This document shows positions 1-10,028 of a stretch of DNA of 64,000 bases, piece by piece (the first letter of the stretch is position 1; the number at the start of each line of letters is the position of its first letter). Made by a program: the position numbers and the translations under genes. Under the pieces are notes generated by a model, which saw nothing but the letters and a program-made list of their open reading frames with translations, was not told where the DNA came from and ran no database searches. The DNA comes from Sphingobacteriia bacterium RIFOXYC2_FULL_35_18 (GTDB taxonomy: Bacteria; Bacteroidota; Bacteroidia; Chitinophagales; Chitinophagaceae), in NCBI GenBank assembly GCA_001829005.1, contig MIAG01000002.1, positions 564,837 through 628,836 on the forward strand, in the 5' to 3' direction.

Positions 1-780
1 AAAGAATTTACCCGATTGTATAATCGAATTAAAATCTTCTTTATTTAGCATCTTTGGATTTTTGTTTCCTTCTGACCAATCTATATATCTTAAGTTGTTC
101 CCTACAATATCATTCTTAAAGGAAGAATTATATAATAGTGTTTGAAAAATAAGCTCATCTGGCGCCCATGTGTATTGGAAAAACTTAACAAGACTAGGAG
201 AAGTTTCTAAACGTTTAATAAGAAAAACAACATGTTTTAGTGTAATAGTGAACCATTGTGAGCGACCAACAGGAATAAGGCCTTCAGGCATTTTTCTATT
301 TGGCAGAATGAAATTAACTAAATTCTGGATTTTGAATTTCCCAGGAAAATTCCAATGATTAAAATGATATTCTTTAACCCTAGAAATAGCTTCTGTCCAT
401 TCTGTTTCAACATCTAGACAATGCATAAAAGCTTTACCTGGATTTTCATTTAAAAAAGAATGGAATTCCTTTAAAGGTTTAATAGGATAATCTTGGGCAC
501 TAAGTAAGTTTACGTATTCAATATTCAATCCAGATGCCGCTATTTCTTTAAACCCATTAACAGTTGCTTCCACCATACTATAAGTAGCCCATTGTATATC
601 TACTCTTTTCTGAATGAAATACACATTTGAATTATTAGCTAATGCTAATTCGAAATCTTGAATATTCGATTTTAAATCTACATGAATAAAGAAAACACTT
701 TCTTGATAGGACAGCCTATTAACCAACCGACTTAATTGGTCGGGATTATTATGAACTAATATAAAATGGGCTACCATCAT
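1..780 (-). CDS. Core-2/I-branching beta-1,6-N-acetylglucosaminyltransferase-like protein (GT14-like), C-terminus off window
   Basis: Open - strand frame from ATG at 780 to the window edge (not in ORF track). Translation MMVAHFILVHNNPDQLSRLVNRL...YFIQKRVDIQWATYSMVEATVNGFKEI...LLSAQDYPIKPL...WAPDELIFQTLLYNS resembles the ORF at 36469-37341. Confidence 0.8.
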   Translation of the reverse strand, partial: MMVAHFILVHNNPDQLSRLVNRLSYQESVFFIHVDLKSNIQDFELALANNSNVYFIQKRVDIQWATYSMVEATVNGFKEIAASGLNIEYVNLLSAQDYPIKPLKEFHSFLNENPGKAFMHCLDVETEWTEAISRVKEYHFNHWNFPGKFKIQNLVNFILPNRKMPEGLIPVGRSQWFTITLKHVVFLIKRLETSPSLVKFFQYTWAPDELIFQTLLYNSSFKNDIVGNNLRYIDWSEGNKNPKMLNKEDFNSIIQSGKFF

Positions 781-783
781 TCG

Positions 784-2124
784 CTACTTTTTAAACAGAT
801 TTTTGCGTACCATTTTTCTAATATTAATGTACCCTGAAGTAAAAACTAAAGACAATTTAAAGGGTATATGTTTATTAAAACAATAATACCCATAAAATAT
901 TCCAACAACTAGGGGCAATGTAGTGGCAAATGCTGCTCCGTATAAATTACCCGTCAAATATATACCTATAAAATCGCCAAGGATATTTACAAAAAGCATT
1001 AATAATACTTTGATGAAATTGGCTTTTGGCTGATGAATAATGTCTAAGGAAACAGCAATAAAACGATCAATTGGATAAAATATGGCTAACACCATCATAA
1101 TTCTCAACAAGTTTGCAGCTTCAGAATCTACATATTTACCCCCTCCTAATAACCCTGTTGCAATATCAGCAAATAAGATGGCTCCAAAGGCAAGTGGAAC
1201 GAATGCTAAAGTTAATGTTCCTGCATATTTTTGTAAAATATAAGCTACTTCCCTTTTATTCCCGTTATTGAAGGCCTTTGCCAAAGAAGACATAGCTGTT
1301 GCCAAAGTACTACGCAAAGGAATTTCAATGATTTCCATTAATCTACCTGGTAAATTATAAATAGCTACAGCCGCAGGGCCTAACATATAGGCAACTATAA
1401 AAGTATCTGCACTTCTTAACATATTAGCACTAATAGTAGTGCCAACACTAAACTTTCCAAAATGGTAGATCTCTTTTACACAAGCTTTTGTTTTTGAAAA
1501 GAAGGCGGATATCCCAGACCATCCAAATAAGATTGCAATGATACTTGCTAATGACGCAGAGGCAAGATTTACAATGAAGACAGATCGCAAATTCATTTGG
1601 TCAAAGAGAATCAGTGCAACTATTGACAAAATAAAACTGCCTTGTGTAATGACTCTAAGTATTAATAGTTTGTCAAACTTTTGATCAGCTTGTAAAATCC
1701 AAGAAGTAATTCCTGAAGGTAAAGTAGCTAAAAAGCTTAATCCAAACCATTGTATAATTACCAACACCGCCGGGTCTTTAAAATATCCGATGAATGGCAC
1801 AAAAGCCAAGTTAAATAAACCCATTGCTAAAGTAATCAATACAGCTAAGTACCATACAGACCCAAGCACTTCGTTGGCTCTTTCTTTTGAAGTGCCTGTA
1901 TAAAATTTCACTAAAGCAATTTGCAAAAATCCAGTTCTGAAAGTATCTAACAAAACTGCAACAGTCTGGAAGAAAACCCAATACCCAATCTCTTCAACTG
2001 TTAATGCCCTATATAATACAGCTACTGTAATCATTGCCAAAACCGACATAGCCCCATTACCTGCCAAGGATAAAAAGTGTTTATTGTTGAGCTTATGAAT
2101 CAGTTTTTTCAGCATAGCTTTCAA
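784..2124 (-). CDS. Polysaccharide flippase (Wzx/MATE-like oligosaccharide flippase family)
   Basis: 446 aa, about 12 hydrophobic segments, flippase-like N-terminus, located in an EPS cluster. Confidence 0.8.
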   Translation of the reverse strand: MKAMLKKLIHKLNNKHFLSLAGNGAMSVLAMITVAVLYRALTVEEIGYWVFFQTVAVLLDTFRTGFLQIALVKFYTGTSKERANEVLGSVWYLAVLITLAMGLFNLAFVPFIGYFKDPAVLVIIQWFGLSFLATLPSGITSWILQADQKFDKLLILRVITQGSFILSIVALILFDQMNLRSVFIVNLASASLASIIAILFGWSGISAFFSKTKACVKEIYHFGKFSVGTTISANMLRSADTFIVAYMLGPAAVAIYNLPGRLMEIIEIPLRSTLATAMSSLAKAFNNGNKREVAYILQKYAGTLTLAFVPLAFGAILFADIATGLLGGGKYVDSEAANLLRIMMVLAIFYPIDRFIAVSLDIIHQPKANFIKVLLMLFVNILGDFIGIYLTGNLYGAAFATTLPLVVGIFYGYYCFNKHIPFKLSLVFTSGYINIRKMVRKNLFKK

Positions 2125-2153
2125 GTAAATATATAAATTAAATTAATATAATT

Positions 2154-3347
2154 TTATAAATGATTTTGCATTGCTTTATATATTTCAGCAACACTATTCT
2201 CCCAAGTATGTGTTGAAGCAAAAGTCTTACGGGCATTCGCTAATTCTATATTGTTTTCAGTTTGGGCTCTTTCAATTAACTCAATATAATCAGCTGCTGA
2301 TTTAGCTAAATAAGTATGATCACTAAACACTGCTTCCATAAATGGGGTGCTTGTAGCTACAACTGGTTTACCCATAGCTAGATATTCATCAATTTTTCTT
2401 GGATAATTACCAATGGTGACTTGACTCACTACTTGGGGATTTAAACAAATATCGAAAGCATGAATATATTCAGGTAAAAGCAAAGGATTTTTTGAACCTA
2501 AAAAATATACATTACTTAATTCATGAAGTTCGCTTTTCAAAAACATTTCATCTTCAGGCCCCACTAATACAATACTCCAAATTGGTTTAGCTTTTGCAAT
2601 CTCCACCAATAGCTGAATATCTAACCGTAAACCGCTTAAAGCACCTACATACCCAATCTTTAAACCTGGTACTTGTTGAACATCATTTGGCAAAACGGTT
2701 GAACTATATTCCATAAACAAATCTAATTCACACCCCTGCCCTACATAATAAGAATTCGGATTAAACTTTCTGCAGTAATCGGCTAAATAAGTAGAATTTG
2801 CAACACATATATCAGAATCAGCAATCAAAATAGGTTCTAACTTTTCGCCATGTCTTTTCCAATAATCCACTGCTAACATATAATCACGAGAGTAATACAC
2901 AGACAAAGCAGGCCTCAATAATTCCTTTAAGTGAAAACTTCTAAACATATCGTTATCATTAAATAAGATATAATTTGAAAAGCCTAATTCTTGAATTGCA
3001 TTTAAAATAGATTTAGCAAATCGTTCATTATTAATTCTATTTAAAAATTTGAAAACAGCATGAATTTTAATCCAATTGATTGACTCAACTATTATATCTG
3101 GATAAAGATTCCACATGGAGGGATTAATCTGTACAAGACCTGGCTCTTTATGCTTGATAATATTATGTCTTTTTACAATTTTAGGATCGGTTGCTCCTTT
3201 AAGTAAGCTCACCCTATCTAATGCAGAATTTACATAAAGCACTCTATTATGCTTACTAAACTCTAAGGCAATATTTTTACAATTACTTCCAATTTCCACA
3301 TCCCAAGGTTGCTGACCTACAATTATGATATCCCTTCCTTTTATCAT
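2154..3347 (-). CDS. Glycosyltransferase, GT4/GT1-like
   Basis: 397 aa; KIGYVGALSGLRLDIQLLVEIAKAKPIWSIVLVGPE...NPQVVSQVTIGNYPRKIDEYLAMGKPVVAT motif. Confidence 0.8.
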   Translation of the reverse strand: MIKGRDIIIVGQQPWDVEIGSNCKNIALEFSKHNRVLYVNSALDRVSLLKGATDPKIVKRHNIIKHKEPGLVQINPSMWNLYPDIIVESINWIKIHAVFKFLNRINNERFAKSILNAIQELGFSNYILFNDNDMFRSFHLKELLRPALSVYYSRDYMLAVDYWKRHGEKLEPILIADSDICVANSTYLADYCRKFNPNSYYVGQGCELDLFMEYSSTVLPNDVQQVPGLKIGYVGALSGLRLDIQLLVEIAKAKPIWSIVLVGPEDEMFLKSELHELSNVYFLGSKNPLLLPEYIHAFDICLNPQVVSQVTIGNYPRKIDEYLAMGKPVVATSTPFMEAVFSDHTYLAKSAADYIELIERAQTENNIELANARKTFASTHTWENSVAEIYKAMQNHL

Positions 3348-4861
3348 TTTGAAGTTTTATTAAGAGTAAATGTTTGTTGTTGTTCGTTGTCTAATCTTTT
3401 AGTAATTACAATAATTGCAGCAACTAAATAAAAGAGTGTATTAGAAGGAAACTGCACAATTGCTTCTTGCGGATAATTTCCAACATGGTAAGCAAATGCA
3501 ACTAGAATCATGGCTAAACAAATGGATTTTAACGTAGGGTCTTTAATGGTATAATAATTATTAATCCCTTCTTTCAGAATAATAAACATTAAAGTGCAAA
3601 AAACCAATAACCCCAGCCATCCTGCTTCTACTGCAACTCGAACATAACCACTATCTGGGGGGAAATTCGCTAAAAAGGAATTAGGAGAAAAACGCTTACC
3701 CCACATACCAGTTGAACCAAGTCCACCACCTAATGGATGACTCTGAATAAATGGTTGTATACGTTTCTGATTTATTTTTCGCACATTAAATGAGGCATCA
3801 TCGGATGGTTTAAATGCTGTTTGAAATCGATAAATAGTTGGATTAGTAGTAGGAATAAAAATCAAAGCGGCAAATCCAATAGCCCCAACCAAGGCGCCAA
3901 TCATGACTCGTTTATTAAACTTTAAAATAGAATACAATGCCAAAGCAACTGGCGGTAGTACATATGCACCTCGAGTACCTGAAAATAACATAGAAGTGAA
4001 ACATAAAAAAAGGGTTATCCCTAATAAAATCTTAGTTCTCATTGAGAAAGGACCAGAAAGTAATCCTATACACATTAATCCACTCACGACCATATTATAA
4101 GAGAATGCAACTGGATCTGTAAAAATGGAGAACTTTCTCCATTGCCCACCAATAAAAAGTAATCCAGCAATTTCAGGATCTGAATACAACCAAGCTTCTT
4201 CGAAAGAGGTGAAACCAATAAATTGTTGTTTATATGCGTATAAAGCTGCAATTACAGAAAGTCCAAGCCACAACTTTAAAACCAATTTTAAAAATTGTAT
4301 GGTTCTAATATTATACAGAAACACAAAGAATATTAGCATAATAACAGCAACTGAACGCACTGTATATACCCATGCCAATTTTGATTCCGCAGTTGGATTA
4401 ATTACTTCAACAAAGTTGTACAAAATCCAAATAAGTATAATTACACTGATAGGGCCTTTAAATAAAGCCCAATTGGATTGTTTCTTTTGCTGAATAAAAA
4501 TACCCAACACTAATAGAACTTCCATTCCGTCCATCAATGTCCCCAAGGGGAAGTCGATAATATTCATCCTGCCTATATACATGATGAAATAGGCGGCTAC
4601 AATAAATGTAAGTACCCCAAATTCAGGATAGAAAATGACCCCAAAAACAAAAGGAATACCCACCATTAAAAGAACCAATAACACACCCGGCACCATTCCC
4701 AACTTCGCAACTACCAATGAAAAGAATACTGCAGCTCCAATAAAAATCAATAACCCTATTGGGCCACCCATTTTATTGACCAGAAAAAAATCATGAAGTA
4801 CATTAAGAAGCCCTCTCTTCTTTTTATCTTGTCCTATTGGTATTTGAAAAGGTTCTTCCAT
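3344..4861 (-). CDS. O-antigen ligase/polymerase family membrane protein (Wzy-like)
   Basis: 505 aa polytopic protein; SGTRGAYVLPPVALALY and SHPLGGGLGSTGMWG...FPPDSGYVRVAVEAGWLGLLVF are typical of the O-antigen ligase domain. Confidence 0.85.
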   Translation of the reverse strand: MEEPFQIPIGQDKKKRGLLNVLHDFFLVNKMGGPIGLLIFIGAAVFFSLVVAKLGMVPGVLLVLLMVGIPFVFGVIFYPEFGVLTFIVAAYFIMYIGRMNIIDFPLGTLMDGMEVLLVLGIFIQQKKQSNWALFKGPISVIILIWILYNFVEVINPTAESKLAWVYTVRSVAVIMLIFFVFLYNIRTIQFLKLVLKLWLGLSVIAALYAYKQQFIGFTSFEEAWLYSDPEIAGLLFIGGQWRKFSIFTDPVAFSYNMVVSGLMCIGLLSGPFSMRTKILLGITLFLCFTSMLFSGTRGAYVLPPVALALYSILKFNKRVMIGALVGAIGFAALIFIPTTNPTIYRFQTAFKPSDDASFNVRKINQKRIQPFIQSHPLGGGLGSTGMWGKRFSPNSFLANFPPDSGYVRVAVEAGWLGLLVFCTLMFIILKEGINNYYTIKDPTLKSICLAMILVAFAYHVGNYPQEAIVQFPSNTLFYLVAAIIVITKRLDNEQQQTFTLNKTSK

Positions 4862-5010
4862 TATAGAAACAGCAGTTTAACAAAGAAATAATAAACACTT
4901 ACGCCAGCAAGTGTAAGGGCAGCCAATCTCGTTAAATAATCTAATCTTTGTTGATCATATATTTCCTGCTCTTCTTTTGTAAGTCTTTTTGTGGCTGGCT
5001 TTGTTTTCAT
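4861..5010 (-). CDS. Small membrane protein, 49 aa
   Basis: ATG at 5010; MKTKPATKRLTKEEQEIYDQQRLDYLTRLAALTLAGVSVYYFFVKLLFL; stop overlaps the next start (TAATG); fills the only gap in the operon. Confidence 0.6.
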   Translation of the reverse strand: MKTKPATKRLTKEEQEIYDQQRLDYLTRLAALTLAGVSVYYFFVKLLFL

Positions 5011-5020
5011 CCTAATAAAT

Positions 5021-5800
5021 TCAATCTGTATTAAAGTTATTCTTATTTGGTATAAAAAAATAATTCAAAGATTGCTGATTGGTGTAATCTATTAAGGCCT
5101 TATTTCTGATGACCTTAACTCGATAACCCAAACTCTCCATTAATTCAATACAAGCATTTTTCCTTTCATTATCCCAAAGCTCAGCCATAACTAATGGCTT
5201 ATATAATTTAATTAGCTCTACAGTGCCTTGCAAAACAAAAAATTCGAAATTCTCAACATCCACTTTTATACCTACTATAGGATTTAAAACATTACCTATC
5301 AAATCAGCATCAAGTGTTACCATTTGCACCTGCTCTTCTAAAAAATTATTTAACAAATTGGCATCTTCTCTTTCTACAGCAACATCAATAAAACTAAGCC
5401 CCTGTTTTTTGACTCCACTGATTATTGGTGTTTTAATGGAAACTTTATTATTGGCATTACCAAGAGCCAACTGCTTTACTGTAACATTTCGAACATTAAA
5501 AAAAAGAACAACTTTTTTGATAATTGTTGATAACAAAGAAACTGGTTCGTAAGCAATTATAGAATAATGAGGAAATTCCTTTGCAAAAATAACTGCTGTA
5601 TAGCCCACATTCGCCCCAGCATCTATAATAGTAGCTGGTTGATGTGACTTAACTAAATCAATAAAAATATTGAAGTCAGCATCATCCCTTAATAATCGAA
5701 ATTTTAAGGTTCTATAAATACTAAAGACGTATAAATAAGTACGATAACCCAAAATATTTTGAATAATCAATTGAACAAAGCTTTTGAGTTTCTGTAACAT
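5021..5800 (-). CDS. FkbM family methyltransferase
   Basis: IIDAGANVGYTAVIFAKEFPHYSIIAYEPV and VGIKVDVENFEFFVLQGT motifs. Confidence 0.85.
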   Translation of the reverse strand: MLQKLKSFVQLIIQNILGYRTYLYVFSIYRTLKFRLLRDDADFNIFIDLVKSHQPATIIDAGANVGYTAVIFAKEFPHYSIIAYEPVSLLSTIIKKVVLFFNVRNVTVKQLALGNANNKVSIKTPIISGVKKQGLSFIDVAVEREDANLLNNFLEEQVQMVTLDADLIGNVLNPIVGIKVDVENFEFFVLQGTVELIKLYKPLVMAELWDNERKNACIELMESLGYRVKVIRNKALIDYTNQQSLNYFFIPNKNNFNTD

Positions 5801-5810
5801 TTTATTTGCT

Positions 5811-6995
5811 TTATTTAGAATTTTTATCGGCGTGAAAGTGTTTCGTAGCTACTGAATGTTTATTTGCATTCCGAACTTTCAAGAGCGACAAAACCTGATA
5901 AAAAATAAATTTAGGGATACCCCAAAGTGATTTATAAATACGTGCATCCGTATTATTGATTGCTAATGCCAATATAAATCCAAGAATAAATATTACAAAT
6001 CCTAGAAACCAAATAAACGCAATAAAAGGATTAAGAATCAAGTTCAAGAACATGCAAAACAATCCAATCAGTAAAAAAATAAATAGTGGCGGTCTAAGCA
6101 ATATGAGACCAAATAAAACCATATTCCAATTTAATTTAAGCACTCCTTTTCCAATTAATCCAAATCCAAACGAAAAGTATCTAAACCAAGTATTAATCCA
6201 CCTTGCTCTTTGATTAACCAACTGATCGCTTTTAGAGGTCTTTTCATCATAAACAATTGCGTTATCAGCAAATGCAATACGAAACCCTCTTGATACTATT
6301 TCTTTCTGTAAAATTTTATCAAAACCAGCACCAGTTATATCCTGATGACCTAAACAGTCTTTATATAATTGGGTAGTAAAAGCCATTCCTGAACCAGCTA
6401 ATGTTGCAGAAGACCCTACATTAAATAAGACTTTCCCGTCAAAAAAATGATAATATATATCTCTTGCCCCATCCAATGCAGCATAAAGCGTATCTAGGTT
6501 TTTAGCATCGCGCACACCTTGAACAGCGCTAAAACCTTGATCAAATAACTTATTTAATTCTAACAAATAATTGGGGTCAACTAAATTATCACTATCAATA
6601 ATTGTTAACCGCTCATGCGATCTTTTAAATCTGTTGATTGCATAAAAATGAGACCTTGTATTGCTAGATAAAGTCTGCTCAGGCCGTAATACAATAACTC
6701 GTTCATCGTCAAACTTTAAACTGGAAACATCGCACTTGTCGGCAACAATATAAATCAGATAATTACTATAATTAAGCTTTAATAACGAAGAAACTACAGA
6801 AGGTATTAAAGTAGTTTGCTCATATGCAGTTACAATTATTGCATAATCTGCTTCAACTATAGAAGTCAATTTTTTTCTCCCATGAGATTTTACCAATGCA
6901 TAAAGCATCAATAATAAAAAAGGTAATACTAAGTTGTACCCAATTGCTATTTGAAAAATATACCAAATCAAAGTGATGATATCTTGAAAACTCAT
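5811..6995 (-). CDS. Glycosyltransferase family 2, membrane-anchored
   Basis: DYAIIVTAYEQTTLIPSVVSSLLKLNY...IIDSDNLVDPNYL...QRARWINTWFRYF plus C-terminal TM segments. Confidence 0.85.
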   Translation of the reverse strand: MSFQDIITLIWYIFQIAIGYNLVLPFLLLMLYALVKSHGRKKLTSIVEADYAIIVTAYEQTTLIPSVVSSLLKLNYSNYLIYIVADKCDVSSLKFDDERVIVLRPEQTLSSNTRSHFYAINRFKRSHERLTIIDSDNLVDPNYLLELNKLFDQGFSAVQGVRDAKNLDTLYAALDGARDIYYHFFDGKVLFNVGSSATLAGSGMAFTTQLYKDCLGHQDITGAGFDKILQKEIVSRGFRIAFADNAIVYDEKTSKSDQLVNQRARWINTWFRYFSFGFGLIGKGVLKLNWNMVLFGLILLRPPLFIFLLIGLFCMFLNLILNPFIAFIWFLGFVIFILGFILALAINNTDARIYKSLWGIPKFIFYQVLSLLKVRNANKHSVATKHFHADKNSK

Positions 6996-7010
6996 AGCAG
7001 GGTATTTAAA

Positions 7011-9173
7011 TTATTTTGGAATCTTATTCAGGCGATTGATAATTAACTTGTTTAAGGCCCAACCAGCAAAACTGTCACCCAAATCATTCAAGTATTCAAT
7101 GCTTTGTATTTTACCATTTTTAATGGTTGAACCTGCTGCAAATATTGCAACGACCTTATCGGCAAGAACAATCCATTCTCTCGACTTATTCAACTTGTCC
7201 ATTGCAGGGGCTTCTATAATAATAATGTCAAAAACATCTCTTAGAAACGCTAATTTGGGCTTTACTATAGACTCATCACAGAATTCAAAAATAGAAGTAT
7301 CTCCGCCTCTATTTCCCAAAACACTTACCCTCCCTTCTTTAATGATTTCAGAAAGGGTAATTCGATTTTTCAAATAATCTTCTAAATAACAATTGGTCCC
7401 TGTAGTTGCAGTTATTGTAGGTTGATCAAAGTTGCCATCTATAACTAGCACTCTCTTATTAACCATTGAATAAGCATATGCAAGGCCAAGCGATATCAAT
7501 GTTTTACCTTCTCCATCCGCTAAACTGGTAATAACTAATTGCTTTTTGTGCCCCATTTCTCTTTCAATTTCAAAGCGAAGAGAACGCAGCAAATTCTTAA
7601 AAGCAATGGTTACTTTATTCCCTTCTCCATTCTTCCAAAGATTAGTTAAGTCTAACATGGAAGTATTTATATAAGGCAGATAGGCTAAAACTGCTAAGTT
7701 GGTTTTATTGGCTAAATCAGTAGCATTTTGAATGCTGTCATCTAAATAGAAAATAACAAACAATGCAGCTAAACAAAATATAAAACTGATGATACCCGCT
7801 AATGCAACAAGTATTAATTTTTTTGAAGGTTGAGCAGGTCCAGGCATGGCCATTTCAATCTGTCTTAATTGAACAGTCATACTAGACTCTAAAGAAGTTT
7901 GATTAAACCTATTTTGAATATCTAAGTACTCTTTACCGGCAACATCAACTAGTCCTTCATAGTTTTGAATAAGTGCTTCATGCGGAACAAGCATATCAAA
8001 CTTTTCGTTTAATCTTCTTAATTCATCGGTTAGCGGAATAATGCTGCTCCTAGACTGGTCTAAGGCAATTTCTAAATTGAATCTTTGCTGCACCAATAAT
8101 TGCTTATTGGCCAAAGGGCTAACCAGTAATCGATCGGTAGATTGTAAAACTTGTTGCTCCAATAAAGCTTTTAATGAGTCTTGCTTCTGTTTAATTCTTG
8201 GATCAAAATTGCTTTTAACTAAATCATTGGTCACTACCCTGAGTCGTTCTCTGGTGGCTAATACTGACTGATTAATATCTACCACCACACTTTCCAAATA
8301 CCGTCTATCTTGAGGACTAAATTTTTGATCAATTCCTTTTATTGCACCTTCAAAAGACTCCACATCTTTTTTAGCAACCTGCAGTCTTGACTCAAAATCG
8401 GCAATCTGAGTATATAAACTCTTTGCTTGTTCATTTAAATTGAGAACCCTATTCCTGATTTTATAATCACGTAACAAACGAGTTTTAGCAGACAAAGAGT
8501 CAAACTTCTTTTTCATCAACATGTCTAAGAAGTTTACTGCCTTTTCTTGATTGCCTTTAATATAGTTGGAGTAGAAATCAATAAATTCATCTATTAAAGT
8601 ATTGATTACGAAAGCAGATAAAAATGGATTTTCTGATTCATATTCAAAATCTATAAAGTCACTATTATTGACCCTATAAATAAATACTTTCTTTTGTAAA
8701 GTTGCTTCGTCATATCCCATAGATATGAGCAACTGATTAATTCCAAACTGGTCTTTATCAAACAACGACAAAGGCTGTTTAGAAGCAATATGCGCCTTAA
8801 ATACTTCTAAAGCGTGTGCCCTTGCATCTGGGCCTATTTCTTTTAGCAATTTACTTTGAGGCCTAAATGGCTTGTTACTGGTTAAATCGTGCACCATTAA
8901 GTGAAAAGAAACCTGATCAAAATTTCTTTTCAGCCTATTCATTTCGATTAGGTTGCTAAATTGTTGTGATGCTTTGTTTTCGTCTTGTCCACTATTTTTT
9001 TCTAGAAATTGTTGAGACTGATCAACTAGCCCTGTAGAAATTCTAGAACGAGATTTAAAAGTATCAGGGAGTTTACGAACTAGAAAATAGGTTATAAACA
9101 CTGCTATCATTGGAACAATGACCAGTATATATTTCCTTTTGTATAGCAGTAATAAAAACTTCTGTAATTCCAT
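7011..9173 (-). CDS. Wzz/Wzc-like polysaccharide co-polymerase with C-terminal CpsD-like ATPase domain
   Basis: N-terminal Wzz-type TM region, coiled coil, second TM, then Walker A-like SLADGEGKTLISLGLAYA and VLVIDGNFDQP. Confidence 0.85.
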   Translation of the reverse strand: MELQKFLLLLYKRKYILVIVPMIAVFITYFLVRKLPDTFKSRSRISTGLVDQSQQFLEKNSGQDENKASQQFSNLIEMNRLKRNFDQVSFHLMVHDLTSNKPFRPQSKLLKEIGPDARAHALEVFKAHIASKQPLSLFDKDQFGINQLLISMGYDEATLQKKVFIYRVNNSDFIDFEYESENPFLSAFVINTLIDEFIDFYSNYIKGNQEKAVNFLDMLMKKKFDSLSAKTRLLRDYKIRNRVLNLNEQAKSLYTQIADFESRLQVAKKDVESFEGAIKGIDQKFSPQDRRYLESVVVDINQSVLATRERLRVVTNDLVKSNFDPRIKQKQDSLKALLEQQVLQSTDRLLVSPLANKQLLVQQRFNLEIALDQSRSSIIPLTDELRRLNEKFDMLVPHEALIQNYEGLVDVAGKEYLDIQNRFNQTSLESSMTVQLRQIEMAMPGPAQPSKKLILVALAGIISFIFCLAALFVIFYLDDSIQNATDLANKTNLAVLAYLPYINTSMLDLTNLWKNGEGNKVTIAFKNLLRSLRFEIEREMGHKKQLVITSLADGEGKTLISLGLAYAYSMVNKRVLVIDGNFDQPTITATTGTNCYLEDYLKNRITLSEIIKEGRVSVLGNRGGDTSIFEFCDESIVKPKLAFLRDVFDIIIIEAPAMDKLNKSREWIVLADKVVAIFAAGSTIKNGKIQSIEYLNDLGDSFAGWALNKLIINRLNKIPK

Positions 9174-9923
9174 TTACTTTATCTCTTCCAGTTTTTTCCC
9201 AACTAATTCTTCCAATGTGGTCTTTGCAATTAAAACAGCACTTTCCGCATCAATTATTTTTTGCTTTTGATCTGCATTTTGAATCATCAGTTTTGTGTAA
9301 TTCTCTAATGTTTCTTCCCCCCGCTCGTACTTAAATTTTATCTGCTTAAACAATGCTTCAATATCAATCGCATTCTGATTTTGAACCCTTAGCACACTTA
9401 AAGCTTGCATATACCTAAAATACCTATTCTTTACGTCGGTTTCTAAGGTTATTACATATTGATCTGCAGTTAATTGGGCAATCGCCAGTTCTTCTTTCGA
9501 TTGTTTTATAACCGTGGGTTTCTGTATGATATTACTAAAATTGATAAATAAACCTATTTGAACCCCTGTTAATGTAGCATTGGTTAAAGTCACAGAAGTA
9601 TTTGGACTATAAAATGCAGAGAGTGTAAAAAAATCAAACCAAGAAAGTTGGGCTTTTTTAAGATTATAATTAGCAAAATTGACTTTACGCAAATTAGCGG
9701 CCATCAATGGGTAATTCTGCTTGGCAGAATAAATCAATTTCTCTAAAAAAGGATAAGACAATTCCGGAATCATCGACTCCTGGGCCTGGGCTTCCTTTGG
9801 ATTGAATAACAAAAAGCACGCGAATATTATGCTCAAACTAACCTTTTTAATAGGATGAAGCAAATACCCGAATTTAGAACAAAGTGAAAATGAAATATTT
9901 ATATCTAAACCAATGATTTTCAT
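9174..9923 (-). CDS. TolC/OEP-like outer-membrane protein, single repeat (half length)
   Basis: 249 aa; signal-like N-terminus; YPLMAANLRKVNFANYNLKKAQLSWF...FRYMQALSVLRVQNQ...FKYERGEETLENYTKLMIQNADQKQKIIDAESAVLIAKTTLEELVG matches one OEP hairpin. Confidence 0.65.
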   Translation of the reverse strand: MKIIGLDINISFSLCSKFGYLLHPIKKVSLSIIFACFLLFNPKEAQAQESMIPELSYPFLEKLIYSAKQNYPLMAANLRKVNFANYNLKKAQLSWFDFFTLSAFYSPNTSVTLTNATLTGVQIGLFINFSNIIQKPTVIKQSKEELAIAQLTADQYVITLETDVKNRYFRYMQALSVLRVQNQNAIDIEALFKQIKFKYERGEETLENYTKLMIQNADQKQKIIDAESAVLIAKTTLEELVGKKLEEIK

Positions 9924-10028
9924 AAAGATTAAAGATAAATAATATAGTTAAAACCATGAGCATAGATATCCCCACTTTATCCAATAAATGAATGAAAAAA
10001 CAAGAAGTTTGAATAATTAAGCAAAAGC

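Noticed and set aside
170-358. 62-aa + strand ORF
   Set aside because: Antisense to the clear GT14-like frame at 1-780.
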